A stretch of DNA of 56,940 nt, from positions 1 through 56,940 of the forward strand of contig JBCBTD010000024.1 in the NCBI GenBank assembly GCA_039818825.1. The letters run 5' to 3'. Positions 37,437-46,522 of the stretch are shown piece by piece (position 1 is the first letter of the stretch; each line of letters starts with the position of its first letter). Both the position numbers and the translations under genes were made by a program. This stretch comes from JBCBTD01 sp039818825. Lineage in GTDB: Bacteria; Pseudomonadota; Alphaproteobacteria; Geminicoccales; Geminicoccaceae. The notes below the pieces were generated by a model, which worked only from the letters and a program-made list of their open reading frames with translations, was not told the origin of the DNA and did not search any database.

Positions 37437-37585
37437 AACGCCTCGGCCTTGCAGTCGAGCTTCGATGCGATCGCGCTGATCGTCGCCCACTCCGAGGCGC
37501 GCTCGCCCAGGGCTTTGAAAACCATCCGCGCGGGCCACGCCCGCATTTCTGGCGAGTACGTCGTTTGTGTGGCTACGGTCCGTCC
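37437..37585 (-). pseudogene. Decayed IS3-family transposase OrfA fragment
   Basis: On the minus strand the frame reads TQTTYSPEMRAWPARMVFKA followed by LGERASEWATISAIASKLDCKAEAL. This matches the N-terminal helix-turn-helix of IS3-type OrfA proteins (YSPEVRERAVRMV...SEWAAISSIAAKIGC.AETL). No start codon fits, the sequence stops resembling OrfA after KAEAL, and no OrfB or terminal inverted repeats are visible. It is a remnant of about 45 codons and the only mobile-element trace seen. It lies directly downstream of the five-gene giant operon. Confidence 0.75.
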
Positions 37586-37702
37586 TCTCCACGGCTGGAG
37601 CCTGTGAGCAACCCGGGGCGGTTCACGAGGACCGCTACCGCCGACCTTCCGACTGCCGGAGCCGTTGGATGCCGTTGCTCGGATTGGGTCAGATGCGACG
37701 CG

Positions 37703-39454
37703 TCAGCCCTCGATGGTATCGAACGCCACGGTGCTCGAGCTTTCGCCACGGCCGACCGAGACGCGGTTCCCGGTCCAGACGAAGAGGCGGCCGTCATGCC
37801 AGCGCGCGGCCTGCCAGGTCCGGCGGAGGATGAGCCCCTCTCGCGGCACCTCCTCCTCGCGGATCATCAGCCGGCCGGGATCGCCCGCCCCGATCAATCG
37901 CGCCTGTGCCAGAATCGGGCGTAGTGTGCCGGAAAGGTCGAGAACGGCCCCGCGGGCAAGCCGGACCTCGGCACTGTCGGGGGCGGCGTGGACCGGTATC
38001 AGCGGTATCCAATGGCGCGGCGGCTGGGTGGCCAGGCGGTAGTGCGGCGGCTCGCGCGGGACGGGGGGACCGGCGTCAGCATCGGCCATGTCGACCGTGG
38101 TGTCGTACCCGATCTCCAGTGGGCTCTCCAGCCGGCGCTCGATCGCCCAGGCGAGGTTGGCCAGCTCGTCGCGGGCGAGGGTCACCTCTTCTAGGACTGG
38201 CCCTTCGAGGGGCTGTGCCAAGGTCGGGGGCAAGAAGAACAGGTTCGAGGCGGCAAGCCGCGGTTCGCCGCCCGGCGTGTCGAGATGCGACAGCGCGAAC
38301 ATCCGCCAGCCGCTTGCACGGTCCGGCAATGCCGGATCCCCCAACGGCCTCAGCAACGTGCGCACACCAAAGGTGTCGGTCACGACCAACGAGCGCGTTT
38401 CTGCCAGCGAGCCGACCGGTAGGTCGATCGGGATCACGAACCAGTCGTTGCCGAAGCCGGTCAGGGTCTCGACCAGCAGAATCTGCGCGAGATCTGTTGC
38501 ACCGGGCTGCAGCGCCCCCAGATCGATCCGCGCGTCCTCGAGCTCCCAGAATCGTGACGACGGCATGCCGTGGAACGTGACCGGGGCGGGGACGACCGTC
38601 CGCGTCAGGACCGCGCCCGCTGGGTCGTCGTCGGTGCCCATGTTGACGTGCCCGTTGACGTCGAAGGCATACCAGTCGAGCGCGCCGTCGTCGTACTGTG
38701 CTGCGGTCAGCGTACGCTCGCCAAAACGGTCCTCGCCGAGGCGGGTCGAGATGGAGAAGGTGTACTCCAGCCGATCCGGTTGCCAGGTCTCCGAACCGGC
38801 TTCCGGTTGGCTGAACAGCGCGTCCTCCCAGGCGATCCAGGCGCGACAGGCGGCGTCGATCTCCGCCAGATCGCCGGGTGTGATGCCGAGCGTCCGGTCG
38901 ATGCGTGGATCGGCCGGGTTGCCGAGCGCCGCGCGCAGCATGCGTGCATCGAGCGCACGGTTGGCGACCAGATCGGCAAAGGCCCAGGTCTCGGGGTCGA
39001 GCCCCTTTTGCTCGTCGGCCGTCAACGGCGGCACAGGATAGGCCCGGCGGATGGTCTCTCCATGATCTTCGGCGGTTGCCTGCAGCCGGAGAAGCCGCAG
39101 GAAATGCTGCCCGCTCTCGACGGCCAGGCGCAATCCCCCGAGCGTCCCGCCGGCGGGCTGGCGCAGCGATTGACACTCCACCAACGCCTCGAGCGGCAGC
39201 GATGGATCGAAGGCATCCGCCTCGAGCTGCGTGTCCAGTGGGACGGGCCCCGCCCGATAGCGGGTCATCTCGGCCACCTGCCCCCGCCATCGCGCGACGA
39301 CCGGGGTGCCGCCGTCCTCGCCCTGGAACTCACCCACCTGCCATTGCCGACCGAGCAGCCAGAGGGGATCGTGGAGCCGGGCCGCGTAGCCGGTCTCCAC
39401 CGGCGCATCTGCGGTGCGGGGTTCGAGGCGTGTCCACGTGGTGAAGGAGGGCAT
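37703..39454 (-). CDS. Giant-operon protein 5: 583-aa conserved-looking protein of unknown function
   Basis: Last gene of the five-gene operon. The 583-aa soluble protein has no signal peptide or membrane span. Near the N-terminus it has YAARLHDPLWLLGRQWQVG then EFQGEDGGTPVVARWR, a pattern I recall from large proteins annotated only as hypothetical. The middle has a strand-rich block with WFVIPIDLPVGS and FGVRTLLRPLGDP; the C-terminal part contains LARDELANLAWAIERRLESP and ends in an Arg/Val-rich strand region (LILRRTWQAARWHDGRLFVW). ATG 39454 has GAGG 5 bases upstream and lies 10 bases after the preceding stop. The frame is open up to 39502, but that would overlap the upstream gene. No function can be assigned. 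Confidence 0.85.
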   Translation of the reverse strand: MPSFTTWTRLEPRTADAPVETGYAARLHDPLWLLGRQWQVGEFQGEDGGTPVVARWRGQVAEMTRYRAGPVPLDTQLEADAFDPSLPLEALVECQSLRQPAGGTLGGLRLAVESGQHFLRLLRLQATAEDHGETIRRAYPVPPLTADEQKGLDPETWAFADLVANRALDARMLRAALGNPADPRIDRTLGITPGDLAEIDAACRAWIAWEDALFSQPEAGSETWQPDRLEYTFSISTRLGEDRFGERTLTAAQYDDGALDWYAFDVNGHVNMGTDDDPAGAVLTRTVVPAPVTFHGMPSSRFWELEDARIDLGALQPGATDLAQILLVETLTGFGNDWFVIPIDLPVGSLAETRSLVVTDTFGVRTLLRPLGDPALPDRASGWRMFALSHLDTPGGEPRLAASNLFFLPPTLAQPLEGPVLEEVTLARDELANLAWAIERRLESPLEIGYDTTVDMADADAGPPVPREPPHYRLATQPPRHWIPLIPVHAAPDSAEVRLARGAVLDLSGTLRPILAQARLIGAGDPGRLMIREEEVPREGLILRRTWQAARWHDGRLFVWTGNRVSVGRGESSSTVAFDTIEG

Positions 39455-39464
39455 GGCGGCCTCG

Positions 39465-42400
39465 TCAGGGCGCGAGCGAATTGAGGTCGGTCGAGACGGC
39501 ATCGCCTTCGGCGTTGAAGGCGAGGAACGCCGCTGGCAGATACTGCCGGATCGCGCCGAGATCCTCGGGATCGACCAACCGCAGTCGGGCGAGCTCGAGG
39601 GTTTCGATCAACACCCGGTTCAGGGTTTCGATTCGCCAGGACGCGCCCATCTCAGGCGGGACCGCGATCAGGATCGCCTGCGGCGGGGCAGCGTCCGGTG
39701 GGTCGTACTGGAACGCGATGCCTGTCGTTTCGCTGCGGCTCGGCACCACTTCGGTCCATTCGTCGACCATCAGGCCTGCCAGCGGCGCGCCGAGCTGCTT
39801 CGGCGCACCCTGCATCACCAGCGAGACGACGCCCGCCGTATCGTCGGATGCGGCAAGGGCGATCCAGCGGCGTCCGGGTCGATGCGGCACCTGTGAGACC
39901 GCCGGCGCCAGAGTCTCGGCGCTATCGAGCAGTTCCGCTTCGCGCAGTACCCTGGTCATTCGGGCAAGCGGTGGGCGTACGCGTTCCATCCGCAACAACC
40001 AGGTGAGCGGCGCCAGCGGATCGTCGCCATGCAGGCCCGCCTGGTCCGCTCGGGAGGCGGCGAGTTCCTCGGCGTTCGCCGCCTTGAAGCGAGGCAGGGC
40101 AATGAAGCTGGTGCCGAAGACGGCGCGCATCCGAGTGCGCAGTGCCATCAGCTGGCCCTCGGGATCCGGGGGCAGCGCGTCCGGCGGCGGGGCCAGTCGT
40201 CGGTCCATCTCGGCGAGCACCTGGCGTGCCTGCGCCGCGGCGGCCTCGAAAGCAGGGGCGGTGTCTCCCGGTACCGCACCCGGCAAACCGAATCCTGCGG
40301 CACGGAGTAGCGGCGCGGCAAGGTCGGAGCCGTCCTTCAGTGCGCCACGAAGATCGAGGCGGGCGGCCGCCAGCTCTGCCTCGGCCGCCTCGACCCGCGC
40401 CGCAAGCTCGTCCAGGTCGACGCCATGTTCGGGGTCCGCGCGGGGAGGCTGCAAGTCGGCGCCGGTCAGCGGACGCGCGCCGGCCAGCAGCCGGTGAGTG
40501 CGGGTGGCGAGCTCGACGAGATCACCTAAGCACTTCGCTTCCCCCGCCTCGCGAGCAAAGTCCACTTGCCGGCCCACGCTCTTGGGCCCGGCGGCGAGCA
40601 TGATTCGCGCCACGATCTCCGCAGGAGGCCTTTCGCTCCCTTCGGTCGCGTAAATGAAGTCGAGTGGCGTTAGCGCGAGGTTGGATAGAGGTACGTTGCG
40701 GGTCTCGATGACGTCTCCATCGGGTCCGAGGCTCTGGACGCGGGCGACGATCCCGGTGGCGGTCCCGAGCAGACGGCCGGCCCAGGCGGCAAGGGTGGGC
40801 TCGGCTCGCGCTCGCGGCGAATCGGTAGCCCAGCCGTCCGCGGCAGCCCTGTCCGTTGGCAGCAGCATCGCGACGCGATGCGTCACGGGCACACCAGTCC
40901 GCGGGGTCGTCATGAAGCCAAGCTCGGGCGGGGGCGCTGCGCCCGTCGCTATCGCATCGAGCGGCGCCGCAGCCCGGGCGAGGTTCCCCCGCAGCATCTG
41001 GAAGGCGCCCTCCGCCCCGACCGCGTCCGCGGCGGCATCGAGCGCGGCCGCGAGCATGTCGAGGGCCTGCTCGACCCGGGGCCGACGTGGATCTCCGACC
41101 CCGATCCGCAGGAGGGCCAGAAGACTGCCACGACCGGTCTCCGATCTCTGTGCCAGCGCGAGGCCGTCCACGACCAGCCGTCGCGTACCGGTCGGCGTTG
41201 CTGCGCCGGGCAGGGGCGCCAGGCGGCGGAAGTCGTCGATCAGCTCGTCGAGGCCCAGATCGTGCAGGTTGCGTTCGAACAGATAACCGAGGAGCGCGCC
41301 GAGCGGCTGTCCTTGGCGGATGCCGTCGAAGAGCCGCTTCGCCATACGCACCCTGGCGGAGGACAGATCGATCGCGAACGGTGAGGTCGGCGCGCCGCCA
41401 TGGGCAAGATGGGCGTTGCGCAGAAGCGCCGCAGCGCTTGCCTGGGTCAACGAGGGAGCATGGATGAAGCCGGGATCGACTGCAGGGACGGTCAGCGGCC
41501 CAGGCTCGCCGGGGATCTCGGGCGCGGCAGGGCCGGGCATGTCGGGCCGGAGGTTCTCGACCCAACCGTAGCCGCCGAGAACGATGCCGGTGGGACTGTC
41601 CGCGCGCAGCTCCGAGAGGCGGCGGCTCGCCAACGAGGTGATCCACGCGTCGAGCCGGTGCGACGTCGTGTCGAGCGTGCCGCATAGGTGTCGCTCGAGT
41701 GTCGGCACATCGGCCGATGAGAGCGTCTCCAGCGCCTCACGGAACGCCGCTATGCCCGGCGCATCGCCCGCGTCGAGCCGGTCGCGCACGCTGGCGCCTG
41801 CGACCTGCCGGTCACGCAGCCTCGACCAGGTCGGGGCCGGCGCAGCACCGGGCACCAGATCGACGAGTTCGACGTCGCGCATCAGCGTGCCGGCCGGCTC
41901 TGCAGCACTGCCGAGCAGTAGCGCCGCCGCCTCCACGTACTCGCGCAGTAGCCCGTGGCGCAGCATCGCCTGCAACAGCGGCACGATCTCGGCAGGAACC
42001 GGCCGCGCGAGGGCGTCGATGTCACTGGTCTCGAGCAAGGCGCGAATGTAGGCCGGGTCGCCGACCAGTGGGGCGGTCACGCTACGGGCCGTGCCATCGA
42101 AGGCGATCTGGTTCAGCATCGCCGCGGCGAAGCCCAACCGCGCCGCCTCCGCTCCGGCAAGCCGCTCCAGTTGCGGCCAGAAGCCTGCCGCATCGAGAGT
42201 CTCGCCGAGAAAAGCCCTCAGGTGCTGCAGAAAGTGCCGGCCCATCAGGTTTCGGGCCATGATGCCGGTCGCCAGCGGCGGGTGCCGCAGCACGTCGGCC
42301 AGATCGCCGGTCGCATCGTCGGTGCGGCCGACCCGGGGCGCCTTGATGGCCGCCGGTCGCCAGACCTGGTCGCGCAAGGTGACGAGCAGATCGCGCAGGC

Positions 42401-43658
42401 GGCTCGCTTCGGCCTCGTCCGGGTGCGGCGTCCAGCCGTCGAGCGAGGTCGTCGGCAGCAAGCCGTAGGGCTGGCGGCCGCAGAGCAGCAGCGGCAGGGG
42501 ACCGCCGGGCCGCAGATGCGTCACGGCATGGGCGCGGACCCAGTTGCGGGCGCCCAGGGTCAGCTCACCGTCGAAGCCGATCATCTGTGCCAGGAAGTAT
42601 CCCCACGTGGCTGGCCAGAGCGCGCTGATCATGGCGCGTGCTATCGCCTCTTCCCCGCCGTCGGCGCCAGCCACTCGTGCGAAGGCGTCGGTCCCGAAGC
42701 TCCGCGCGGCGAGGTCGGCGGCACTCCCCGGGGCTACGGCCACCGTCCCCCATTCGGCCGCGAAGCTGGCCTCATGACCGGGGTCCGGGGCCTGGAACGG
42801 CGTTCGACCGGCGTCGGTGTTGTTGGTCGGGGTGCCTGGGGCCAAGAAGGCGAGCCCGTCGGCATGGCGATGGGCGTCGAACTGCTGCGCGAGCAGCGCC
42901 GAGCCGTCCCCCTCGGCAACTCCCGCCACGAGGAGGAGGTCGACGGCCGGTGGCGAGGTGGTCTTCGGGAGTGGCAGGCGAAGGCCCATGCCGACCGCTT
43001 CGGCGCTGTCGAAATCGATCATCCAGCGCATGCCCTCGTCGACCGCCGGCACGTCGTCCCCCTCCGGGACTGGTGCCAGCAGATCCGGACTGACGACGAG
43101 GTCGGCCGGGATGTCTGGTCCGTTGACCAGGGCGATGGGCACACCCCCGGCATAGGCGGTCGCGATCCAGCACCGCGGCAGCAGGCGGAGGCGCGCTGCC
43201 TGGCTGCCGGTGTCGGGCTGCTCCAGCTCGGGAAAGGCCGGCGCCTGAGGCAGCGGCCCCGCCACCGGAGCCGTCGGGCGGTCGCCTGGATTGGTCGGCG
43301 TGAGGGCTCGGGCGACCCAGGCGGCGCGCGGCGGGCCGAAGCGACCGGCCAGCATCGCCCAAGTCTCGCGCCGGCGCGCGGCATCGTCGCCGGCGGCCCA
43401 GGTCAACTCCCAGAAGCGACGACCCCAGAGCTGCTCGTCCGCGGAGAGCGTCGGGTCATGGGAATCGATGTGGATCTTGTCGGGGTAGACCCGGATCCGG
43501 AGCTCGGTCGTCTGATCTCCGAGGGTGAAGAACCGTGTCTCCAGTCGCACCGGCAGCAGCGTTAGCGGCAGCGTCCCGGGCGCAAGCTCTGCTTCCATCC
43601 CCGGCAGCGTGGCTCCGGCCGCGAGGATCGCACCGAGATCTGGGACCGCGACCGGCAT
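39465..43658 (-). CDS. Giant-operon protein 4: 1397-aa protein of unknown function
   Basis: Largest protein of the window, soluble and without signal peptide. ATG 43658 shares its A with the stop of the preceding gene (TGATG). Segments that look conserved are LLPVRLETRFF with LRIRVYPDKIHIDSHDP near residues 35-70, GMRWMIDFDSAEAVGMGLRL (about 215-235), HLRPGGPLPLLLCGRQPYGLLP (shown in part), RLSELRADSPTGIVLGGYGW followed by VENLRPD near the middle, and SFIALPRFKAANAEEL towards the end. The second half contains an Ala/Glu-rich coiled-coil-like stretch (about 1060-1110). No enzyme motif is evident. Size and architecture suggest a structural or scaffold protein; that is inference. The open frame runs on to 44153, but that part overlaps the upstream gene. 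Confidence 0.87.
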   Translation of the reverse strand: MPVAVPDLGAILAAGATLPGMEAELAPGTLPLTLLPVRLETRFFTLGDQTTELRIRVYPDKIHIDSHDPTLSADEQLWGRRFWELTWAAGDDAARRRETWAMLAGRFGPPRAAWVARALTPTNPGDRPTAPVAGPLPQAPAFPELEQPDTGSQAARLRLLPRCWIATAYAGGVPIALVNGPDIPADLVVSPDLLAPVPEGDDVPAVDEGMRWMIDFDSAEAVGMGLRLPLPKTTSPPAVDLLLVAGVAEGDGSALLAQQFDAHRHADGLAFLAPGTPTNNTDAGRTPFQAPDPGHEASFAAEWGTVAVAPGSAADLAARSFGTDAFARVAGADGGEEAIARAMISALWPATWGYFLAQMIGFDGELTLGARNWVRAHAVTHLRPGGPLPLLLCGRQPYGLLPTTSLDGWTPHPDEAEASRLRDLLVTLRDQVWRPAAIKAPRVGRTDDATGDLADVLRHPPLATGIMARNLMGRHFLQHLRAFLGETLDAAGFWPQLERLAGAEAARLGFAAAMLNQIAFDGTARSVTAPLVGDPAYIRALLETSDIDALARPVPAEIVPLLQAMLRHGLLREYVEAAALLLGSAAEPAGTLMRDVELVDLVPGAAPAPTWSRLRDRQVAGASVRDRLDAGDAPGIAAFREALETLSSADVPTLERHLCGTLDTTSHRLDAWITSLASRRLSELRADSPTGIVLGGYGWVENLRPDMPGPAAPEIPGEPGPLTVPAVDPGFIHAPSLTQASAAALLRNAHLAHGGAPTSPFAIDLSSARVRMAKRLFDGIRQGQPLGALLGYLFERNLHDLGLDELIDDFRRLAPLPGAATPTGTRRLVVDGLALAQRSETGRGSLLALLRIGVGDPRRPRVEQALDMLAAALDAAADAVGAEGAFQMLRGNLARAAAPLDAIATGAAPPPELGFMTTPRTGVPVTHRVAMLLPTDRAAADGWATDSPRARAEPTLAAWAGRLLGTATGIVARVQSLGPDGDVIETRNVPLSNLALTPLDFIYATEGSERPPAEIVARIMLAAGPKSVGRQVDFAREAGEAKCLGDLVELATRTHRLLAGARPLTGADLQPPRADPEHGVDLDELAARVEAAEAELAAARLDLRGALKDGSDLAAPLLRAAGFGLPGAVPGDTAPAFEAAAAQARQVLAEMDRRLAPPPDALPPDPEGQLMALRTRMRAVFGTSFIALPRFKAANAEELAASRADQAGLHGDDPLAPLTWLLRMERVRPPLARMTRVLREAELLDSAETLAPAVSQVPHRPGRRWIALAASDDTAGVVSLVMQGAPKQLGAPLAGLMVDEWTEVVPSRSETTGIAFQYDPPDAAPPQAILIAVPPEMGASWRIETLNRVLIETLELARLRLVDPEDLGAIRQYLPAAFLAFNAEGDAVSTDLNSLAP

Positions 43659-46522
43659 CACCCGCTTCCCAGCAGGACCGTAGCGGGAAGGGTGATGCGG
43701 ACCGGCATTTGCCGCAGGCGGCGCGCAATCCTGGCCGCGTTGGTGTCCGGTGCCGCTAGGTGCGAGGCGCCTTCCGGGGCCTCGCCCACCTCGATGCCGA
43801 AGCGAGGGGCCGACGGATGCTCCTGCAGCACGAAGGACCAGCCGCCGATCTGATCGGCGGGGATGTCGAACCCGACATAGCGGACGTCGGGCTCGAAGCC
43901 ACCGGCGAAGATCGGTTGGCGTTCCTCGCGCGGGAGGCCGGGCCGGGAGGCGTAGATCACCGCGTTCGGGTAGCGCTGCAGAAGCTCGCTGCGCAGGAGC
44001 ATCACGAAGGCCTCTGGCCCGCCGCCGACGTCCAGCGCCCTGCCATCCCAACCGGCGATCGGATCGATGTCGGGGGGACGATCGAGGGCACCGCCCGCAT
44101 CCCAGAAGCGATCGAAGTAGGTCGTCGAAAGATCTGCGGGGTAGCCGCGCCAAACCAGCTCGCGACCCATCTCGGTGTTCAGCCCGACCATGAAGGCGGC
44201 AACGAAGGCGGCGTTGGTTCGGAGTGGCACGACCGTGTTCGGCGGCACGCGATCGAGGCCGGGAAGCATCAGGCCTTGGGCGATCTCGGCGAGCGGCGCC
44301 GCCATGGGCTGCGGGAAGGCAGGCGACAGGCCCACCTCGGCCAGCGCGGACTCGTCCGAGCGGCCCGGCCCAGGCAGCAGGACGGCGGCCCGCGCACTGG
44401 CGGCAAAGACGGCGCGGGGCGCGGCCTCGGCGAGGCTCGCGACGAAGGCTGGGTCGAGCGAGCCGCTGCGGACCGCTGTCCCGGCCATGACCGTCCGGCG
44501 TGGTGCGAAGCGGGCAAGATGGGCCTTTGCCAGCTGCCGGAACTGCTTGGCGGCGGCATTGTCCCGTAGCCGTGGCGGCGGCAGTTTCGAACCGCTTGGC
44601 GGCGGGACTGGTCTGTTAGGAGGCGGCGGCGGCCTCTTGGGAATGCCCGGGATGCGCCCACCGGGCAGGATCGTGTTCGGCGTGCGCATCGCCCGCGTCG
44701 CCATGGTGATGGTCGCCGTACCGACGAGGGTGTCCCGGCCGGCCGTCATCGGTACCGGCTCGCCCAAGGGGACGAAGGCGAAGTCCGGGCGTCCCTGCAT
44801 CCGGGTGAGGTTGCTCGACGTCATCTCGGCCCAGGTGATGTCGCTGCGCGCCGGCCGTAGGCTGGCCGCAATCCGCTCCAGCGTTACCGGCCCGGGAGGT
44901 GCTGCGATCCGCCGCGCGATCACCGCATTGGGCTGCAGGCTCTTCAGCATCGATCCGGCGGGTAGCGCGCGTGCGAAGAAGTCGGCCGTCGTCGCCGCTC
45001 CGGTCGTGGTCGCCCCCGCGGCCGTCGAGGTGAGCCGATGGACGCGTCGGCTGATCGCACCGCGCGGGCGCGCAATCCGGCGCAGCGCGGTCGAAAACGC
45101 CGTCGGCTCGAGCCCGGTTTCGGCGATCTGCATGGCAACGCCGCCAGTTGCATTGGGTCCCGTCGCACCAACGCGCTGCAGCCGTGCCTGCATCGGCGCC
45201 ATCACCTGCAATGCCGCGCCAGGCGCCATCCGGGCCAGGTGGCGGCCATGCAGGCTGGTGGTCAGCCAGCAGCCGAACTGGATCTGCCGCAGCCTTTGGT
45301 TAGCCTGCGCCAGCGCCGCCGCCTGCGCCCAGGCCGACGCCATGAGCTGCTCCTGCATCTCGCGCACCACACACGTGCCTAGTCGGGCGACGGCGCGGTA
45401 CTCGGGCGCGAGGTTCAGTCGCTCGAACCAGCGCAACGCCTGCGACGGGTCCAGCGCGGCCAGCCCGGCCTGCGCCGCACCGTAGAGTGGCGGGGCGAGC
45501 AACGGATCGTCGTCGGCGGAGATGCCTGCCGGGGCGTTCAGCACCGGTGCCAGCGCGGCCTCCCACGCAGACTGATGCGCTGGGTCAGCCCAGCCGTTCG
45601 GGGCGGCTTCGAGGGGTTGCAGGGCTCCGGGCATAGGCACAGTGGTGCCAGGGGGCAGGTCGACGTCTAGGCCACTCTCGCCGACGTCGATCGGCTGGGT
45701 GCCCACGCCCTCGGGGAGCGGGCGAGCTCGCAGGAGCATGGCCAAGGACTGGAAGTCGCCGCCAGCACCGGTGGTGAACTCCCAGGAATGGTAGACTGGC
45801 AGCTCGACCGAAGCGGTGTCCGGCATCCATGCTGGCTCCAGGCGCGCTTCGTGCTCCGTGTCGATTTCCAGGCCGAGGCCCGCCCGACGGCCGAGCTCGA
45901 AGCAGGGCACCAGACAGGCGAGATAGTCGGTGTCGGGCGCCATGAGACGAGGGCAGATCAGCCGCGCAACCGAGCGGTCGGGGTGGCCTTCCAGGGCGGT
46001 GCGAAGGCTCGCCTGGCCGACCTCGCCCGTCACTTGCGCATGCGCCCAGGCCCAGCTCTCGGCCAGGTCCGGGAGTTCGGCACCTGGCGTGGCCGGTCCG
46101 GTGATGCGCAGCACCGGGAGCGGCGTCAGACGCGGCGGGTCGAGTCGGACGCCGGCCTGCTTGCGCACCACCACGAGACAGAGCCATGGCCGCAACCGTG
46201 CCTCTGCATCGGCCGCGGCGGGGGTGAAGAGCCAGGGCAGGCTCGGCTCGTCGAGTTCGATCAAGGGAAAGTAGTTCGGCTCGAAGCCACGGGCGCCAGG
46301 AACCGGATCCGTGCGCACCACCTGCTGAGCTTCGAGCCCCGTCACGTGGCCGGGCCCCATCACCGCTACCGACACCGGTGGCGTGGCGCTGGCGTTCACC
46401 GTCAGGGTGACCGTGGTCGTCGCGATCCCCGGTTGATCGGCACCGAGCGTGTCCACCGCTTGCACGCCGCCTGCGGCGCCTCTGCGGAGCCAGGGCAGGA
46501 AGACGAGATCGGCCGCGCTCAT
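43658..46522 (-). CDS. Giant-operon protein 3: 954-aa protein of unknown function with Pro-rich hinge
   Basis: A soluble 954-aa protein in two large parts. The N-terminal part (about 1-600) has FEPNYFPLIELDEPSLPWLF and RPWLCLVVVRKQAG, followed by strand-rich and then Ala-rich helical sequence. A proline-rich hinge (IPKRPPPPPNRPVPPPSGSK, about 635-660) leads to a C-terminal part with PPNTVVPLRTNAAFVAAFMV, GLNTEMGRELVWRGYPADL, TYFDRFWD and FVMLLRSELLQRYPNAVIYA. I recall similar C-terminal blocks in uncharacterised large proteins of other phyla, but cannot name a family. ATG 46522 overlaps the preceding stop by ATGA. Confidence 0.87.
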   Translation of the reverse strand: MSAADLVFLPWLRRGAAGGVQAVDTLGADQPGIATTTVTLTVNASATPPVSVAVMGPGHVTGLEAQQVVRTDPVPGARGFEPNYFPLIELDEPSLPWLFTPAAADAEARLRPWLCLVVVRKQAGVRLDPPRLTPLPVLRITGPATPGAELPDLAESWAWAHAQVTGEVGQASLRTALEGHPDRSVARLICPRLMAPDTDYLACLVPCFELGRRAGLGLEIDTEHEARLEPAWMPDTASVELPVYHSWEFTTGAGGDFQSLAMLLRARPLPEGVGTQPIDVGESGLDVDLPPGTTVPMPGALQPLEAAPNGWADPAHQSAWEAALAPVLNAPAGISADDDPLLAPPLYGAAQAGLAALDPSQALRWFERLNLAPEYRAVARLGTCVVREMQEQLMASAWAQAAALAQANQRLRQIQFGCWLTTSLHGRHLARMAPGAALQVMAPMQARLQRVGATGPNATGGVAMQIAETGLEPTAFSTALRRIARPRGAISRRVHRLTSTAAGATTTGAATTADFFARALPAGSMLKSLQPNAVIARRIAAPPGPVTLERIAASLRPARSDITWAEMTSSNLTRMQGRPDFAFVPLGEPVPMTAGRDTLVGTATITMATRAMRTPNTILPGGRIPGIPKRPPPPPNRPVPPPSGSKLPPPRLRDNAAAKQFRQLAKAHLARFAPRRTVMAGTAVRSGSLDPAFVASLAEAAPRAVFAASARAAVLLPGPGRSDESALAEVGLSPAFPQPMAAPLAEIAQGLMLPGLDRVPPNTVVPLRTNAAFVAAFMVGLNTEMGRELVWRGYPADLSTTYFDRFWDAGGALDRPPDIDPIAGWDGRALDVGGGPEAFVMLLRSELLQRYPNAVIYASRPGLPREERQPIFAGGFEPDVRYVGFDIPADQIGGWSFVLQEHPSAPRFGIEVGEAPEGASHLAAPDTNAARIARRLRQMPVRITLPATVLLGSG

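Noticed and set aside
37208..37546. 112-codon minus-strand frame taken as an intact gene
   Set aside because: Only the first part matches IS3 OrfA, the remainder is Arg/Ser-rich noise and no transposase partner follows; called a pseudogene fragment.
41955..43565. Plus-strand open frame of 536 codons within the giant operon
   Set aside because: Antisense shadow of the 1397-aa gene; it lacks any plausible domain, and the minus-strand frame is closed by coupled starts and stops.
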